Numbered from the stretch's first letter, positions 35,205 to 44,017 are shown. The stretch is 55,126 nucleotides of DNA from Viridibacillus arenosi (GCF_001955655.1 NZ_MSPW01000016.1:1-55126), one strand, 5' to 3'. Notes: a model not told the origin generated them from the sequence alone. Made by a program: numbers and translations.

Positions 35205-35575
35205 ATGAAAGGTTATAATAAATTGATGGAATTAATATCTTTCATAGTTTTGTTAGTCTTAATTGTGTTCCAACGTCTGAAGCAGCCAGCAAAGAAGTTC
35301 ATTTTATTGATGTTGGCAAGTAGATTCCATCTAATTTCAAACTGGTAATGAGAATGTATTAATTGACGGAGGAAATAATGGCCAGGAAAATGAAGTAGTA
35401 GCATATTTAAAGAACAGAAAGTAAAAATATTAAATGCTGTTGTTTTAACTCATCCGGACGCTGATCATGTAGACGGATTAGCTGAAGTTTTGATACATTG
35501 AAAGTTAAAAGTGTTTACGCAACCAAGGCAATCCTTTTATCCTTTATGACTTATTATGCAGATAATTTATTTTAA
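35205..35575 (+). pseudogene. Frameshifted metallo-beta-lactamase-fold (ComEC-like) lipoprotein gene
   Basis: Pieces of one protein are readable in shifting frames. A signal peptide (MKGYNKLMELISFIVLLVL from ATG 35205) is followed in another frame by NCVPTSEAASKEVHFIDVG, in another by DSI, a stop, FQTGNENVLIDGGNNGQENE and VVAYLK. The next frame has VKILNAVVLTHPDADHVDGLAEV and the last DTLKVKSVYA. The HPDADH motif and IDVG..DS..LIDGG order identify a metallo-beta-lactamase-fold hydrolase of the ComEC C-terminal type, and the Cys after the signal suggests a lipoprotein. At least four single-base indels and an internal stop kill it. The 3' half of the family is missing. Confidence 0.75.
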
Positions 35576-35589
35576 GAAGGAATGATTAA

Positions 35590-36990
35590 ATGAAAAAAAT
35601 TATTATTATCCTTTTGGCCGCAGCTGCTATCACGATTGTTTTAGTTATAAATAATACCAAAGCAGAACAGGATAATTCAATATACGTAGCTGTAAATGGA
35701 AATGATCAAAATAATGGGACAAAATTAAAGCCCTTTCGAACACTAAAAAAAGCTGCTTCAGAAGCTGTTGCCGGAACTACCGTCTACATACGTAAAGGAA
35801 CCTATAATGAAAGACTTGTCATTAAACATAGTGGAACAAAATCAAAACCAATTATTTTTAAAGCTTACAAAAACGATAAAGTTGTTCTTAGTGGAAAGGA
35901 TGTAAAAGATGTTGAAGGAAATACATCCTTAGTTACAATAAATAATAAAAGTTATCTTACGATTAGCGGATTAACTATACAGGATCTATCGACTAATTTA
36001 ACAGATGAAACGGTAATGGGGATTTATGTAACAGGATCTAGCAGTCATATTACATTAGAGAATAACCATGTGCGGCGAATTGAAACACATGCAGATGACG
36101 GAAATGGACATGGAATTGCCATATACGGAACTGGCCCAATGAAAGAGATAAATATTTTTAATAATATAGTAGAGGATTTAAAACTTGGTTCAAGTGAATC
36201 TCTTGTACTTAATGGCAATATTGACGGCTTTAAGGTGGAAAATAATCTAGTTCGCCGAAGTGATAATATCGGTATTGATCTGATTGGTTATGAGGGTACC
36301 TCTAATGATAAAAAAGCTGACTATGTCAGAAATGGGGTAGTAAAAAATAATAAAGTTTATGAAATATCCTCGTACGGAAACCCGGCTTATGGGGAAGATT
36401 ATGCTGCTGGTGGAATATACGTAGATGGGGGGAGGAATATAACTATTGAAATGAATACCATTTATAAATGCGATATCGGAATTGAAGCAACGTCTGAGCA
36501 TGCGAAAAAATATGCTAGTCATATTAATATTAAAAACAATACTATTTATAACAACTATTACACTGGGATATCGATTGGTGGGTATGATAAAAATCGTGGA
36601 GGTACGATAAATTCAACAATCTCGGAAAATATTATTTATCGAAATGACACGAAGGGACTAGATGGGGGACAGCTTTTATTACAGCATGATACAAAAAACA
36701 ATGTGATCGAAAAAAACATTTTAACAGCTGGACCATCTCGCTTGTTTATTGCTAATTATTTCACAACCAATCAAGCAAATAAACTGCAAAATAATGTATT
36801 CCATAAGGAAAAAGGAAAAACTGGTATTTGGGTATGGAAAGAGAAAGAGTATACTTCTTTTCCAGAATTTAAAATTACTTCAAGTAGTGATGAGAGGTCC
36901 AGTTATTTAAATCCAAAATATGAAAATGAAAACAAGTATGATTTTAGACTAAAAAAAGATTCACCAGCAAAGAATATTATTTTAGAGTAA
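35590..36990 (+). CDS. Secreted right-handed beta-helix protein (PL9/DUF1565-like)
   Basis: This 466-aa exported protein has a signal peptide (IIIILLAAAAITIVLVI, about residues 4-24). The N-terminal YVAVNGNDQNNGTKLKPF, TLKKAASEAVAGTTVYIRKG and TYNERLVI motif is the DUF1565 start seen in parallel beta-helix polysaccharide lyases. It is followed by many short N-N-x-(I/V)-rich rungs (ISGLTIQDLS, ITLENNHVRRI, INIKNNTIYNNYYTGI, ISENIIYRN, IEKNIL). It probably acts on or binds an acidic polysaccharide outside the cell; catalytic residues cannot be assigned by eye. AAGAAGGAATG precedes the ATG, directly after the pseudogene. Confidence 0.78.
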   Translation: MKKIIIILLAAAAITIVLVINNTKAEQDNSIYVAVNGNDQNNGTKLKPFRTLKKAASEAVAGTTVYIRKGTYNERLVIKHSGTKSKPIIFKAYKNDKVVLSGKDVKDVEGNTSLVTINNKSYLTISGLTIQDLSTNLTDETVMGIYVTGSSSHITLENNHVRRIETHADDGNGHGIAIYGTGPMKEINIFNNIVEDLKLGSSESLVLNGNIDGFKVENNLVRRSDNIGIDLIGYEGTSNDKKADYVRNGVVKNNKVYEISSYGNPAYGEDYAAGGIYVDGGRNITIEMNTIYKCDIGIEATSEHAKKYASHINIKNNTIYNNYYTGISIGGYDKNRGGTINSTISENIIYRNDTKGLDGGQLLLQHDTKNNVIEKNILTAGPSRLFIANYFTTNQANKLQNNVFHKEKGKTGIWVWKEKEYTSFPEFKITSSSDERSSYLNPKYENENKYDFRLKKDSPAKNIILE

Positions 36991-37163
36991 AAAACAATTA
37001 TCTCAGAACATGGTACTGAAAAAAGCAGAGCCACTTTATTACCTCTACGGGTTCTAAAATAACTGTAAAGGCGACTAAGAGGTAGATAAAATTAAAAAAT
37101 TCTTAGACTCCACATTAAAGTTTAAGTAGCAGTACATATGTAGTGAAAGAAAAATAGTAAAGA

Positions 37164-37208
37164 AAAAGCGTTCCTCTCAACTAATTCGAGTGGATTGCTT
37201 TTTTTTAT
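37164..37208 (+). terminator. Terminator-like hairpin
   Basis: AAGCGTTCCTCTC pairs imperfectly with GAGTGGATTGCTT and is followed by an eight-T run. Confidence 0.65.
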
Positions 37209-37393
37209 TAAGAAGTTTTTGCATTTACAGTTTTCTTTTTGAAGTAACTCATGGTTTAATCTATCTACGAGAATGTAAAAATCCTATCCAGAAGTTTAAA
37301 AGTCTAGTTCATATGTGTAAGCAGATTTATTCTGCATTACACGATAGGCTACTAAATTTTTAATAAATCGCCTTGAGCATTATAAAAGGAGTT

Positions 37394-37435
37394 AATAAAA
37401 GGGCGTTACATATCTTATATGACCAATATGTAACG
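37394..37435 (-). terminator. Terminator of saccharopine-dehydrogenase-like gene
   Basis: On the minus strand CGTTACATAT pairs with ATATGTAACG and is followed by CCCTTTTATT. Confidence 0.7.
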
Positions 37436-37485
37436 ATCTTTCCTTTTAATTAAACTAAAGCCCCCGTTAGCTTAATAACTATTTT

Positions 37486-38544
37486 TTATTTTTCAAATTC
37501 CTCGATTACAATGTTGGGGCAGTTTATTTCGGATAGCAATTCATCTATGTCAGTTATTTCAAAAGGATAAACTACACCTTTCACATTTTTCTGTTGAGCT
37601 ATTTTTGCTAAAGAAGCAGTTGCCATTGCTGTTGTATGATAATCAGAAAAGGTGGATAGGGCTAATATTTTTACCTTTTCTTTGTTATCGATTACTCCCT
37701 TTACCTCAACAGTAAGAAAAGCATTTTCATTTTTATGAGGTTTATGTTTTACTACCTTAGAAAGAAAATCCTTGTACTTATGAACATTTTTTATGAAGCC
37801 AACCTGTCTTAAAAAAGATACCAGCTTATTGAAACCATTAACATTCCAAGAAGTCCAATAATTTATATAGTTAATATCCAACGTTTCTTTTAAAATAGCT
37901 TTTTCTGAATGGTCTATACATCTTACCTCTTTTTCTTTAAGGTGATGAAGGAAATCCATTTTTCTTTTATTAGTAAATCCAGATATAACTTTGTTTTCAA
38001 ACTTTACTGGTTGAGCAATTATATTTAACATATCCAAAATTCCAGATATTCCAGCTTTAGCATTTGTATTTTGTAATAATCCAACATTTATCTCTGTTAC
38101 TTCTGAAAAATTTGAAATAGCCTTTTTTACCATTAATCCTGATAATCCAGGGAAAAATCCAGACATTACAACTGAACCTATATCATTATTTTCTGCATCT
38201 TCATTTTGCTCGTTAACTTTCTCTACAAAGTCATAATATGGTGTAACATCTAGACATAATATTTTATTTTCTATACATGCTTTTTGAATATATGGATTTT
38301 TCTGTTTCAATACTACAACTACAATATCAATATTTTTTATTACCTGCTTTACATTTTCTTCTTTATTTGCATCTAAATATTGGAATTGAACATCGGTTTT
38401 AATAGAATTCGCTAATTTTTCTCCTCGTTCAGTTTTATAGTCGGTCACTATTAATCTTAATTGATTATCAAATATTCTTAATAATTCGCTACAAACTAAT
38501 TGACCAAGAACTCCTGATGCCCCAACAACCATAATCTTTTTCAT
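37486..38544 (-). CDS. Saccharopine dehydrogenase-like NAD(P)-binding protein
   Basis: This 352-aa protein has an N-terminal Rossmann motif (VVGASGVLGQLVCSELL, residues 6-22), then IVTDYKTERGEKLA, DIVVVVLKQKNPYIQKACIE and SGFFPGLSGLMVKKAI. This is the arrangement of the saccharopine-dehydrogenase/SDR-like NADP-binding group. The C-terminal domain is not one I can assign. The end (FSDYHTTAMATASLAKIA and KGVVYPFEITD) resembles saccharopine reductase-like oxidoreductases of unknown substrate. GGGAGAAGG lies about ten bases before the ATG. It is a single gene; the repeat-rich region begins directly upstream. Confidence 0.75.
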   Translation of the reverse strand: MKKIMVVGASGVLGQLVCSELLRIFDNQLRLIVTDYKTERGEKLANSIKTDVQFQYLDANKEENVKQVIKNIDIVVVVLKQKNPYIQKACIENKILCLDVTPYYDFVEKVNEQNEDAENNDIGSVVMSGFFPGLSGLMVKKAISNFSEVTEINVGLLQNTNAKAGISGILDMLNIIAQPVKFENKVISGFTNKRKMDFLHHLKEKEVRCIDHSEKAILKETLDINYINYWTSWNVNGFNKLVSFLRQVGFIKNVHKYKDFLSKVVKHKPHKNENAFLTVEVKGVIDNKEKVKILALSTFSDYHTTAMATASLAKIAQQKNVKGVVYPFEITDIDELLSEINCPNIVIEEFEK

Positions 38545-39294
38545 GATTTTAATGCCTTCTCCCTGTATACATTACCAAACTTTAATCTAATTTATTTTAT
38601 ATCTAATTCAACTCGACTACTTCGTTAGCACAAGAAGCGATTGCTCTAATTGAACAATTGCCCCGTTACTTTAAGTTGTAAGTAACTGATTTGGTTCGAC
38701 AATTCTATTGTCTCATTAGCCCAAACGGGCCAGGTGCTTTCATCATGAATATCTTTCATTTTATTCTCCCCTAGGATTATAATTTTTTCAGTTTCAGAAA
38801 AATCTTTGTACCTGCATTCTTTTACAAACCTACCTCATTAGTTTAATTAGTTCAACAGAAAAGAGCTTGGATTAAACTGTCCATTTAGTTCAATAAAAAA
38901 AGAGCTGTCTGAATAGGTCAAAGTTCTTCTACTAAATCACCTGTCAGTTGAATATTAGACTTCAAAATATTTAGTTTTTCTTTGAATTAATATTATTTAT
39001 TATTAAGATAAAAGAAAAGATTAATAAAAAGAAAAAATCTAGACGTGGCAAACCTATTATCTTGAGTAATAAGTTCAGTGAACAACTCATTTAGTTGTTG
39101 CGATTTTACATTAGGAATAAATAGTAATCGCCTCTTTCATTCCTATAATTTTTCGAGATTTTTCATTTATTCAAAGACTCTAAATGGTATCTTTATAGTT
39201 CCACACCCTACCACAAGACCGTAAAAATACATATTGAGTGGACCTTTTGGAATCGGTGCAGAAATGTAAAAATGTAAGCAAGGGGATGAATTCA
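38545..39294. other. Repeat-rich intergenic region upstream of ddlR
   Basis: The gap of about 750 bp has no supported gene. It contains minus-strand copies of the dispersed palindromic repeat described below: about 38650-38672, 38825-38843, 38873-38894 and 38923-38953. The last two form the same two-part unit with a T-rich hairpin spacer that appears at 44858-44954. The ddlR promoter must lie in the last few hundred bases, and I see no near-consensus -35/-10 pair there. Confidence 0.5.
38873..38953 (-). repeat. Composite dispersed repeat (B-spacer-A), minus orientation
   Basis: Read on the minus strand, a B part (ATTCAACTGACAGGTGATTT, then AGTAGAAGAAC) is followed by a spacer ending in CAGCTCTTTTTTT and an A part (ATTGAACTAAATGGACAG). 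It matches the order and length of the plus-strand units at 44018-44092 and 44858-44954. Diverged single A-like copies lie at 38650-38672 and 38825-38843. Confidence 0.65.
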
Positions 39295-40743
39295 GTGTTT
39301 AACGATTTTAAGCTAACGGAAGGCCGTCCTTTATATATTCAGCTTAAGGAATATTTAAAAAGAATGATTACAAACGGGCATTTGCTTGAGCACCAAAAGC
39401 TTCCATCCACCCGTGAACTCAGCTCATTATTATCCATCAGCCGAAACACCGTTCTAACGGCTTATGCGGATTTGGAGCAAGAAGGCCTGATCTATGCGGT
39501 AAAAGGAAAAGGAAACTTTGTAAGTCATGTAGAGACCTTCAAATCCCTATCTATCGAGTTGAATTGGACTAAAAAAATCAATGAGCAAACCTTTTTGGCA
39601 GAAAAATTGGACCTCATGAAGCATGGAGTGCGCTGGAATAAGGAAATGATCTCATTTACTAGTATCGCTCCCGATGAAAAGCTATTTGATGTAGAAAATT
39701 TTAAAAAGGCCTTTTTAAATCGGATGTCCATTGAAGGAGACATTGTTCTTAACTATGGCTATGCAAAGGGCTATAAACCACTTATCGAATACCTGCTTCA
39801 CTACATGGAGATTAAGGGGGTAGACATTAGAAACAAAGATATTTTAATTACCAATGGCTTCACGGAAGGTCTGGATATTCTTTTATCCACTTTAAATAAA
39901 AAGAGCGGCCGTCTTATTTGTGAAAATCCAACCCATCATTCTGCCCTTAAGCTCTTTCAATTACATGGCTTTGAAATTGATGGAATTGATATGGAGGATG
40001 ACGGTGTCAATGTTAGGATGCTAGAAAAATGCTTATCAAAAAATGAATATGATTTTGCCTATTTCATTCCGTCTTATCATAATCCAACTGGAATCGTAAC
40101 ATCCTCTGAAAAAAGGAAGAAAATTATGGATCTGTTTTCGGCCTATCAGCTTCCTATCGTTGAAGATGGATTTAATGAAGAATTACGTTACTCGGGATCA
40201 CATCAGGCTCCATTGGCTGCCTTTGCTGGACTCGGCAATAATGTCATTTATATCAGCAGCTTCTCTAAGATTCTTTTTCCTGGCTTGCGGGTTGGATGGA
40301 TTTTAGCAGACAAAGAGTTGATTTATTACTTGGAAAGTATGAAAAGAGCTCGAACGGTTCATACCTCAACTTTAGACCAAGCTGTGTTATATCAATATTT
40401 AAATGATGGCTACTTTGAGAAGTATATAAAGAAAGCGAAAGCAGTCTATAAGAAAAAATATGAACTAGCTGTCCATTATTGTAAGCAATGTATTCCTTGT
40501 AAACGAATAACCGGTGACGGTGGGCTCCACCTTTTTATAGAACTAGATAACAACATTGATTCACAAAAGCTTTTAGAAACATGTTACCAAAAGGGAGTTG
40601 TTTTTTCGCCAGGCAATGTTTTTTACACGGACAGTAGAGGAAAGCATACATTACGATTAGGATTTTCTAGGCTAAACGAAAGAGAGATAATTCAAGGAAT
40701 TAAAATCATAGGGGACACCTTAAAAAAAAATTTTGGAGGTTAA
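39295..40743 (+). CDS. ddlR: MocR-type regulator, DdlR-like
   Basis: This 482-aa regulator has a GntR winged helix (about 10-75: RPLYIQLKEYLKRMI, KLPSTRELSSLLSISRNTVLTAYADLEQEG) and a PLP-binding aminotransferase-fold domain. That domain shows LITNGFTEGLDIL, CENPTHHSALKL, IPSYHNPTG, IVEDGFNEEL and the PLP lysine in SSFSKILFPGLRVGW. I chose the GTG at 39295 because GGGG lies about ten bases before it; upstream in-frame codons lack a site. It is four bases ahead of a D-Ala-D-Ala ligase and then alanine racemase. A MocR protein that activates ddl (DdlR) is known from Brevibacillus, so the same role is likely here, with PLP-D-Ala or a precursor as the signal. Confidence 0.85.
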   Translation: MFNDFKLTEGRPLYIQLKEYLKRMITNGHLLEHQKLPSTRELSSLLSISRNTVLTAYADLEQEGLIYAVKGKGNFVSHVETFKSLSIELNWTKKINEQTFLAEKLDLMKHGVRWNKEMISFTSIAPDEKLFDVENFKKAFLNRMSIEGDIVLNYGYAKGYKPLIEYLLHYMEIKGVDIRNKDILITNGFTEGLDILLSTLNKKSGRLICENPTHHSALKLFQLHGFEIDGIDMEDDGVNVRMLEKCLSKNEYDFAYFIPSYHNPTGIVTSSEKRKKIMDLFSAYQLPIVEDGFNEELRYSGSHQAPLAAFAGLGNNVIYISSFSKILFPGLRVGWILADKELIYYLESMKRARTVHTSTLDQAVLYQYLNDGYFEKYIKKAKAVYKKKYELAVHYCKQCIPCKRITGDGGLHLFIELDNNIDSQKLLETCYQKGVVFSPGNVFYTDSRGKHTLRLGFSRLNEREIIQGIKIIGDTLKKNFGG

Positions 40744-40747
40744 AAAA

Positions 40748-41659
40748 ATGAGAGTTGGCGTCATTATGGGAGGGGTTTCTTCCGAGAAGCAAGTTTCGCT
40801 TATGACAGGTGAAGAAATGATGGTTCATTTAGATAAAAATAAATATAAAATTGTACCAATCCACATAGAGAAAAAAGAAGATTTAGTGGAAAATGCGAGG
40901 AATCTTGACGTTGCGCTACTGGCGCTACATGGGAAGTACGGTGAGGACGGCACCATTCAAGGTACCCTTGAAACCATGGGAGTTCCCTATACAGGGAGCA
41001 GTGTCCTGTCCAGCAGCTTATGCATGGATAAGAATATCTCGAAAAAAATCATCAGGTATGAAGGAGTGCAAACACCGGATTGGATTCACCTTATGAACAT
41101 GGAAGAACTTAATATGGATGAACTAGACAAGATGGGTTACCCAGTAGTTGTGAAACCTAATTCAGGTGGTTCGAGTGTAGGAGTAAAAATTGTTTATGAC
41201 AAAGAAACGGTAAAATCTGCGATTACTGAAGTATTCAAATGGGATTCCGAAGTGATAATCGAAAAGCTTATTACGGGCGAGGAAATCACTTGTTCGATAT
41301 TGGATGGAAAGCTTTTACCGGTGATTTCCATTCGTCATCAGGGTGAGTTTTTTGATTATACCTCGAAATATAATGATGTGGCTACCATTGAAGAGGTGGT
41401 CCAGCTCCCGCCCGATACACACAATCGTGTCGCTTTTGCAGCAATTTCTTGCTATAAATCATTGAAATGTAGCGTTTATGCCCGAATAGACATGATGATT
41501 AAAAACGGGGTCCCTTATGTGTTGGAAGTTAATACATTACCCGGGATGACGAAAAACAGTCTGTTGCCAAAAAGTGCACAATCAGCAGGTATCCCTTATC
41601 ATCAGCTACTTGACTTGATCATAGAAAATTCACTTAAAGTAAGGAAAAATGATGTATAG
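40748..41659 (+). CDS. ddl: D-alanine--D-alanine ligase
   Basis: This 303-aa ATP-grasp enzyme joins two D-Ala for peptidoglycan precursors. Key residues are visible: Glu13 in GGVSSEKQVS, A-L-H-G-K-Y-G-E-D-G, KPNSGGSSVGV (142-143), VISIRHQGEFFDYTSKY with Tyr208, ARIDMM (Arg246, Asp248) and EVNTLPGMT (Glu260, Asn262, Gly266). The omega-loop has the D-Y-x-x-K-Y of true D-Ala-D-Ala ligases rather than the forms of D-Ala-D-Lac or D-Ala-D-Ser ligases. The start at 40748 has GGAGG eight bases upstream. At about 300 aa it is the short DdlB-like type. It overlaps alr by 11 bases. Confidence 0.93.
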   Translation: MRVGVIMGGVSSEKQVSLMTGEEMMVHLDKNKYKIVPIHIEKKEDLVENARNLDVALLALHGKYGEDGTIQGTLETMGVPYTGSSVLSSSLCMDKNISKKIIRYEGVQTPDWIHLMNMEELNMDELDKMGYPVVVKPNSGGSSVGVKIVYDKETVKSAITEVFKWDSEVIIEKLITGEEITCSILDGKLLPVISIRHQGEFFDYTSKYNDVATIEEVVQLPPDTHNRVAFAAISCYKSLKCSVYARIDMMIKNGVPYVLEVNTLPGMTKNSLLPKSAQSAGIPYHQLLDLIIENSLKVRKNDV

Positions 41660-42767
41660 ACCAATATGGGCCGAAATTAGCCTTAGCAATATTTCACATA
41701 ACATTCGTGAATTTCGAAAAATAATTCCAAACTCAACAAAAATAATGGCAATGGTAAAAGCAAATGGCTATGGACACGGAGCATCCCAGGTTTCCAAAAA
41801 AGCTATTGATACTGGGGTAGATTATTTGGCTGTTGCAAGTTTAGAGGAGGCAATTGAACTTCGAAAATCAAATATTAAAGCCCCCATACTGATACTTGGC
41901 TACACACCACCTTCAGCAGCGAAGCATGTTGTGCATTGGGATTTAACACAATCAATTTTTAATTTAGAACATGCAGAATCTTTATCAAAGTATGGGCAGA
42001 TCTTAGGAAAAAAGGCAAAGGTTCATGTCAAGGTCGATACAGGAATAGGACGATTGGGACTGCAAGCAGAAGAAGCAAGTGATTTTATCGATACCGTTTC
42101 AAAAATGGAAGGGATCTATCTAGAAGGAGTGTTTTCACATTTTGCTACCGCAGATGAAGCCAACAAATCGTATGCAGAAAGACAAACGAACCGATGGAAA
42201 AGTCTATTGGCAGAATTGGAAAAACGAAAAGTTTCTATTCCCTTACTCCATATTGCGAATAGTGCAGCAACTATCGAATTTCCAAATATGACCTACGATA
42301 TGGTTCGTATCGGAATTTCAATGTATGGTCTTTATCCATCTAAAGATGTGAATTACACAAAAGTTAATCTTAGACAAGCTATGCAGTTAAAAACCAAAGT
42401 CATCCATATCCAGACACTTGAGAAAGGGTCTGGTGTATCATATGGAGCAACTATGATTAAAAGAGATAAAGCAGTTATTGCAACTATTCCGATTGGGTAT
42501 GGGGATGGATATTCTAGACGATTATCTGGAATGGCTTACGTTCTTATTCACGGACAAAAAGCTCCTGTTTTCGGTAGAATATGTATGGATTTTTGTATGA
42601 TCGATGTAACTGATATTAAGGATGTAAATATTGGTGATGAGGTGGTCGTTTATGGGGATCAAGGAAATCACTTTATATCATTAGATGAAGTGGCAAATGT
42701 GTTAGAGACTATATCGAATGAAGTTGCTTGTAACTTAGGTCACAGAGTTCCTAGAATTTATAAATAA
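41649..42767 (+). CDS. alr: Alanine racemase
   Basis: This 372-aa PLP enzyme makes D-Ala from L-Ala. The PLP lysine lies in K-I-M-A-M-V-K-A-N-G-Y-G-H-G (Lys37) and the second catalytic residue is the Tyr in G-V-S-Y-G-A-T-M. Other family markers are HVKVDTGIGRLGL, FSHFATAD, HIANSAATIEF, MVRIGISMYGLYP and RICMDFCMIDVT. Two ATGs stand in tandem at 41649 and 41652; the second has better spacing from AAGGA. It is translated with ddl (11-base overlap) in a ddlR-ddl-alr operon, so D-Ala supply and dipeptide formation are controlled together. This may be an accessory copy. A strong terminator follows. Confidence 0.95.
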   Translation: MMYRPIWAEISLSNISHNIREFRKIIPNSTKIMAMVKANGYGHGASQVSKKAIDTGVDYLAVASLEEAIELRKSNIKAPILILGYTPPSAAKHVVHWDLTQSIFNLEHAESLSKYGQILGKKAKVHVKVDTGIGRLGLQAEEASDFIDTVSKMEGIYLEGVFSHFATADEANKSYAERQTNRWKSLLAELEKRKVSIPLLHIANSAATIEFPNMTYDMVRIGISMYGLYPSKDVNYTKVNLRQAMQLKTKVIHIQTLEKGSGVSYGATMIKRDKAVIATIPIGYGDGYSRRLSGMAYVLIHGQKAPVFGRICMDFCMIDVTDIKDVNIGDEVVVYGDQGNHFISLDEVANVLETISNEVACNLGHRVPRIYK

Positions 42768-42822
42768 CAAGCTAAAGGCAGCATTCATATTAATAGGAAA
42801 TATTATAACAAGTTATTTTTAT

Positions 42823-42860
42823 GCTGAACTATTTTTTATATTAGTTCAGCTTTTATTTTT
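42823..42860 (+). terminator. Terminator after alr
   Basis: GCTGAACTA pairs with TAGTTCAGC across a T-rich loop and is followed by TTTTATTTTT. Confidence 0.88.
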
Positions 42861-42931
42861 GATTAAAGATATAATCTGGAATATACACGAAATGGAATTA
42901 TAGTATAAGTGAGATGTTAAATTATATATTA

Positions 42932-42962
42932 TTCAACTAACGGGGCAGGTTAGTTGAAGAAG
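42932..42962 (+). repeat. Dispersed palindromic repeat, A type (best copy)
   Basis: A perfect 10-bp inverted repeat has arms TTCAACTAAC and GTTAGTTGAA around the loop GGGGCAG, followed by GAAG. It is the reference copy of a family with about ten A-type members between 38.6 and 54.1 kb. Confidence 0.85.
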
Positions 42963-43018
42963 AGTTTTTTTGCGAATGTGTTGAATAAGTTAATATATGT
43001 AAAATATTGAACGGAAAG

Positions 43019-43083
43019 GGGTTCTTTACTTCAAGTCTGGGGGTGGCACTTTTTTCTTAAACTAACGCAGGACAGTTCAATAA
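43019..43083 (+). repeat. Degenerate composite dispersed repeat
   Basis: GGTTCTTTACTTCAAG, a spacer with CACTTTTTTCTT, then AAACTAACGCAGGACAGTTC. It aligns with the 44018-44092 unit (GGTGCTTTACTTCAAG, CTTTTTTCTT, GAACTAACGG). Confidence 0.55.
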
Positions 43084-43102
43084 TATTTATAGGGGGCATT
43101 TT

Positions 43103-43306
43103 ATGATTAAGTCTTTAAAAGGGCAATTTATCTTGTCTATATTTGTTGCTATTGGCTTTGTTTATGTTAATTTTTCTAGTATTGAGTTTATTGCTGACAA
43201 AAGGGATCCAACCGTTCGGGTAATATTTTTCTTCATTATGATTTTATCGGTGTTTAATTCGGGATTATTGACGGAAAAATACATTCAAACAAGAAAGAAG
43301 AAATAA
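43103..43306 (+). CDS. Small two-helix membrane protein
   Basis: This 67-aa protein has two hydrophobic helices (FILSIFVAIGFVYVNF and VIFFFIMILSVFNSGLL) and a basic C-terminus (TRKKK). GGGGGC lies seven bases before the ATG. No family is recognised. It sits between dispersed repeats on both sides (43056-43083 and 43313-43343), like several other genes in this stretch. Confidence 0.6.
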   Translation: MIKSLKGQFILSIFVAIGFVYVNFSSIEFIADKRDPTVRVIFFFIMILSVFNSGLLTEKYIQTRKKK

Positions 43307-43312
43307 CTTTTA

Positions 43313-43343
43313 CCCAACTAACGGGGCAGGTTAGTTCAATGAG
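43313..43343 (+). repeat. Dispersed palindromic repeat, A type
   Basis: CCAACTAAC, loop GGGGCAG, GTTAGTTCAA, directly after the stop of the small membrane protein gene. Confidence 0.8.
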
Positions 43344-43416
43344 AACCTGCTTAGGTAGTAATCCCATCTCGTATTTCTTAAAAAACATATTATATAAGAA
43401 ATGTGGAGGTGGAATT

Positions 43417-44004
43417 ATGTCCGAAAAAAAGAAGATTAATAGAATAAAACCTAACAAATGTTGTCCACCGGTTAAGTACACAGCACTTAATAGTTGTTGT
43501 TGTCCTCCTGACGACCCACCTTGTTTGAGTCTTTGTGACTGTTGTGTTTCTCCACTTCAGTCCGTCTTACAACAACTTGTTGGGGAAACTGTAATTCTTG
43601 CTACTATTGCAGACGCGCCAAATCAACAACCTCTCTTTTTTTTATACACTATTGATGAAGTAAATGATTTTTTAGTTACTGTTACAGGTGTAGAGGGTAC
43701 CTTTGTGGTAAATATTTCTGATGTATTAGGGGTAGGATTTTTACCACCAGGTCCTCTTATTAACTTGTTGCCACCTGCTTGTTCTGGATGCGAATGTGAT
43801 TGTCGTGAACGACCAATTAGACAATTACTGAATGCACTTATCGGTTCTACAGTGAATCTCTTAGCAAGTAATGGTTCTATTGCAGTAGGTTTTAATGTGG
43901 AACAAACAGGTCTTGGCATAGTGTTAGGTACTTCACCAATAAATTCTGATTTAGTTAGATTTGCAATTTCAACTTGCAAAATTACGGCTGTCCAAACTAA
44001 TTGA
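43417..44004 (+). CDS. Cys-rich protein with two homologous units, possibly a spore-surface protein
   Basis: This 195-aa protein has no signal peptide. It is built of two similar units, each a Cys cluster followed by P-(L/I)-x-x-(V/L)-L-x-x-L-(V/I)-G-x-T-V: first CLSLCDCCVSPLQSVLQQL, then CSGCECDCRERPIRQLLNAL. An extra Cys-rich leader (NKCCPPVKYTALNSCCC) precedes them. Cytosolic synthesis with many cysteines and beta-rich units recalls coat or exosporium proteins of spore formers, but I cannot assign a family, so the role is a guess. I chose the ATG at 43417 with GGAGGTGG five bases upstream; the longer frame runs through repeat DNA. Repeats flank the gene. Confidence 0.65.
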   Translation: MSEKKKINRIKPNKCCPPVKYTALNSCCCPPDDPPCLSLCDCCVSPLQSVLQQLVGETVILATIADAPNQQPLFFLYTIDEVNDFLVTVTGVEGTFVVNISDVLGVGFLPPGPLINLLPPACSGCECDCRERPIRQLLNALIGSTVNLLASNGSIAVGFNVEQTGLGIVLGTSPINSDLVRFAISTCKITAVQTN

Positions 44005-44017
44005 ATAAGGGATGATA

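Larger units (their letters stand above)
36991..37485. other. Intergenic region, no supported gene
   Basis: This 495-bp gap holds a terminator at 37164-37208 and a minus-strand terminator at 37394-37435. Near 37031-37065 one frame reads SRATLLPLRVLK and then stops, recalling the R-x-L-V-P-L-R signature of copper-amine-oxidase N-terminal-like domains, but it is too short to call. Nothing else is coding. Confidence 0.4.
42768..43102. other. Intergenic region with terminator and dispersed repeats
   Basis: The 335-bp gap holds the alr terminator (42823-42860), a perfect A-type repeat (42932-42962) and a degenerate composite (43019-43083) with a T6 tract. No gene is seen. Confidence 0.6.

Noticed and set aside
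37031..37065. Copper-amine-oxidase-like domain remnant
   Set aside because: Only about a dozen codons resemble the signature, which is too short to support a pseudogene call.
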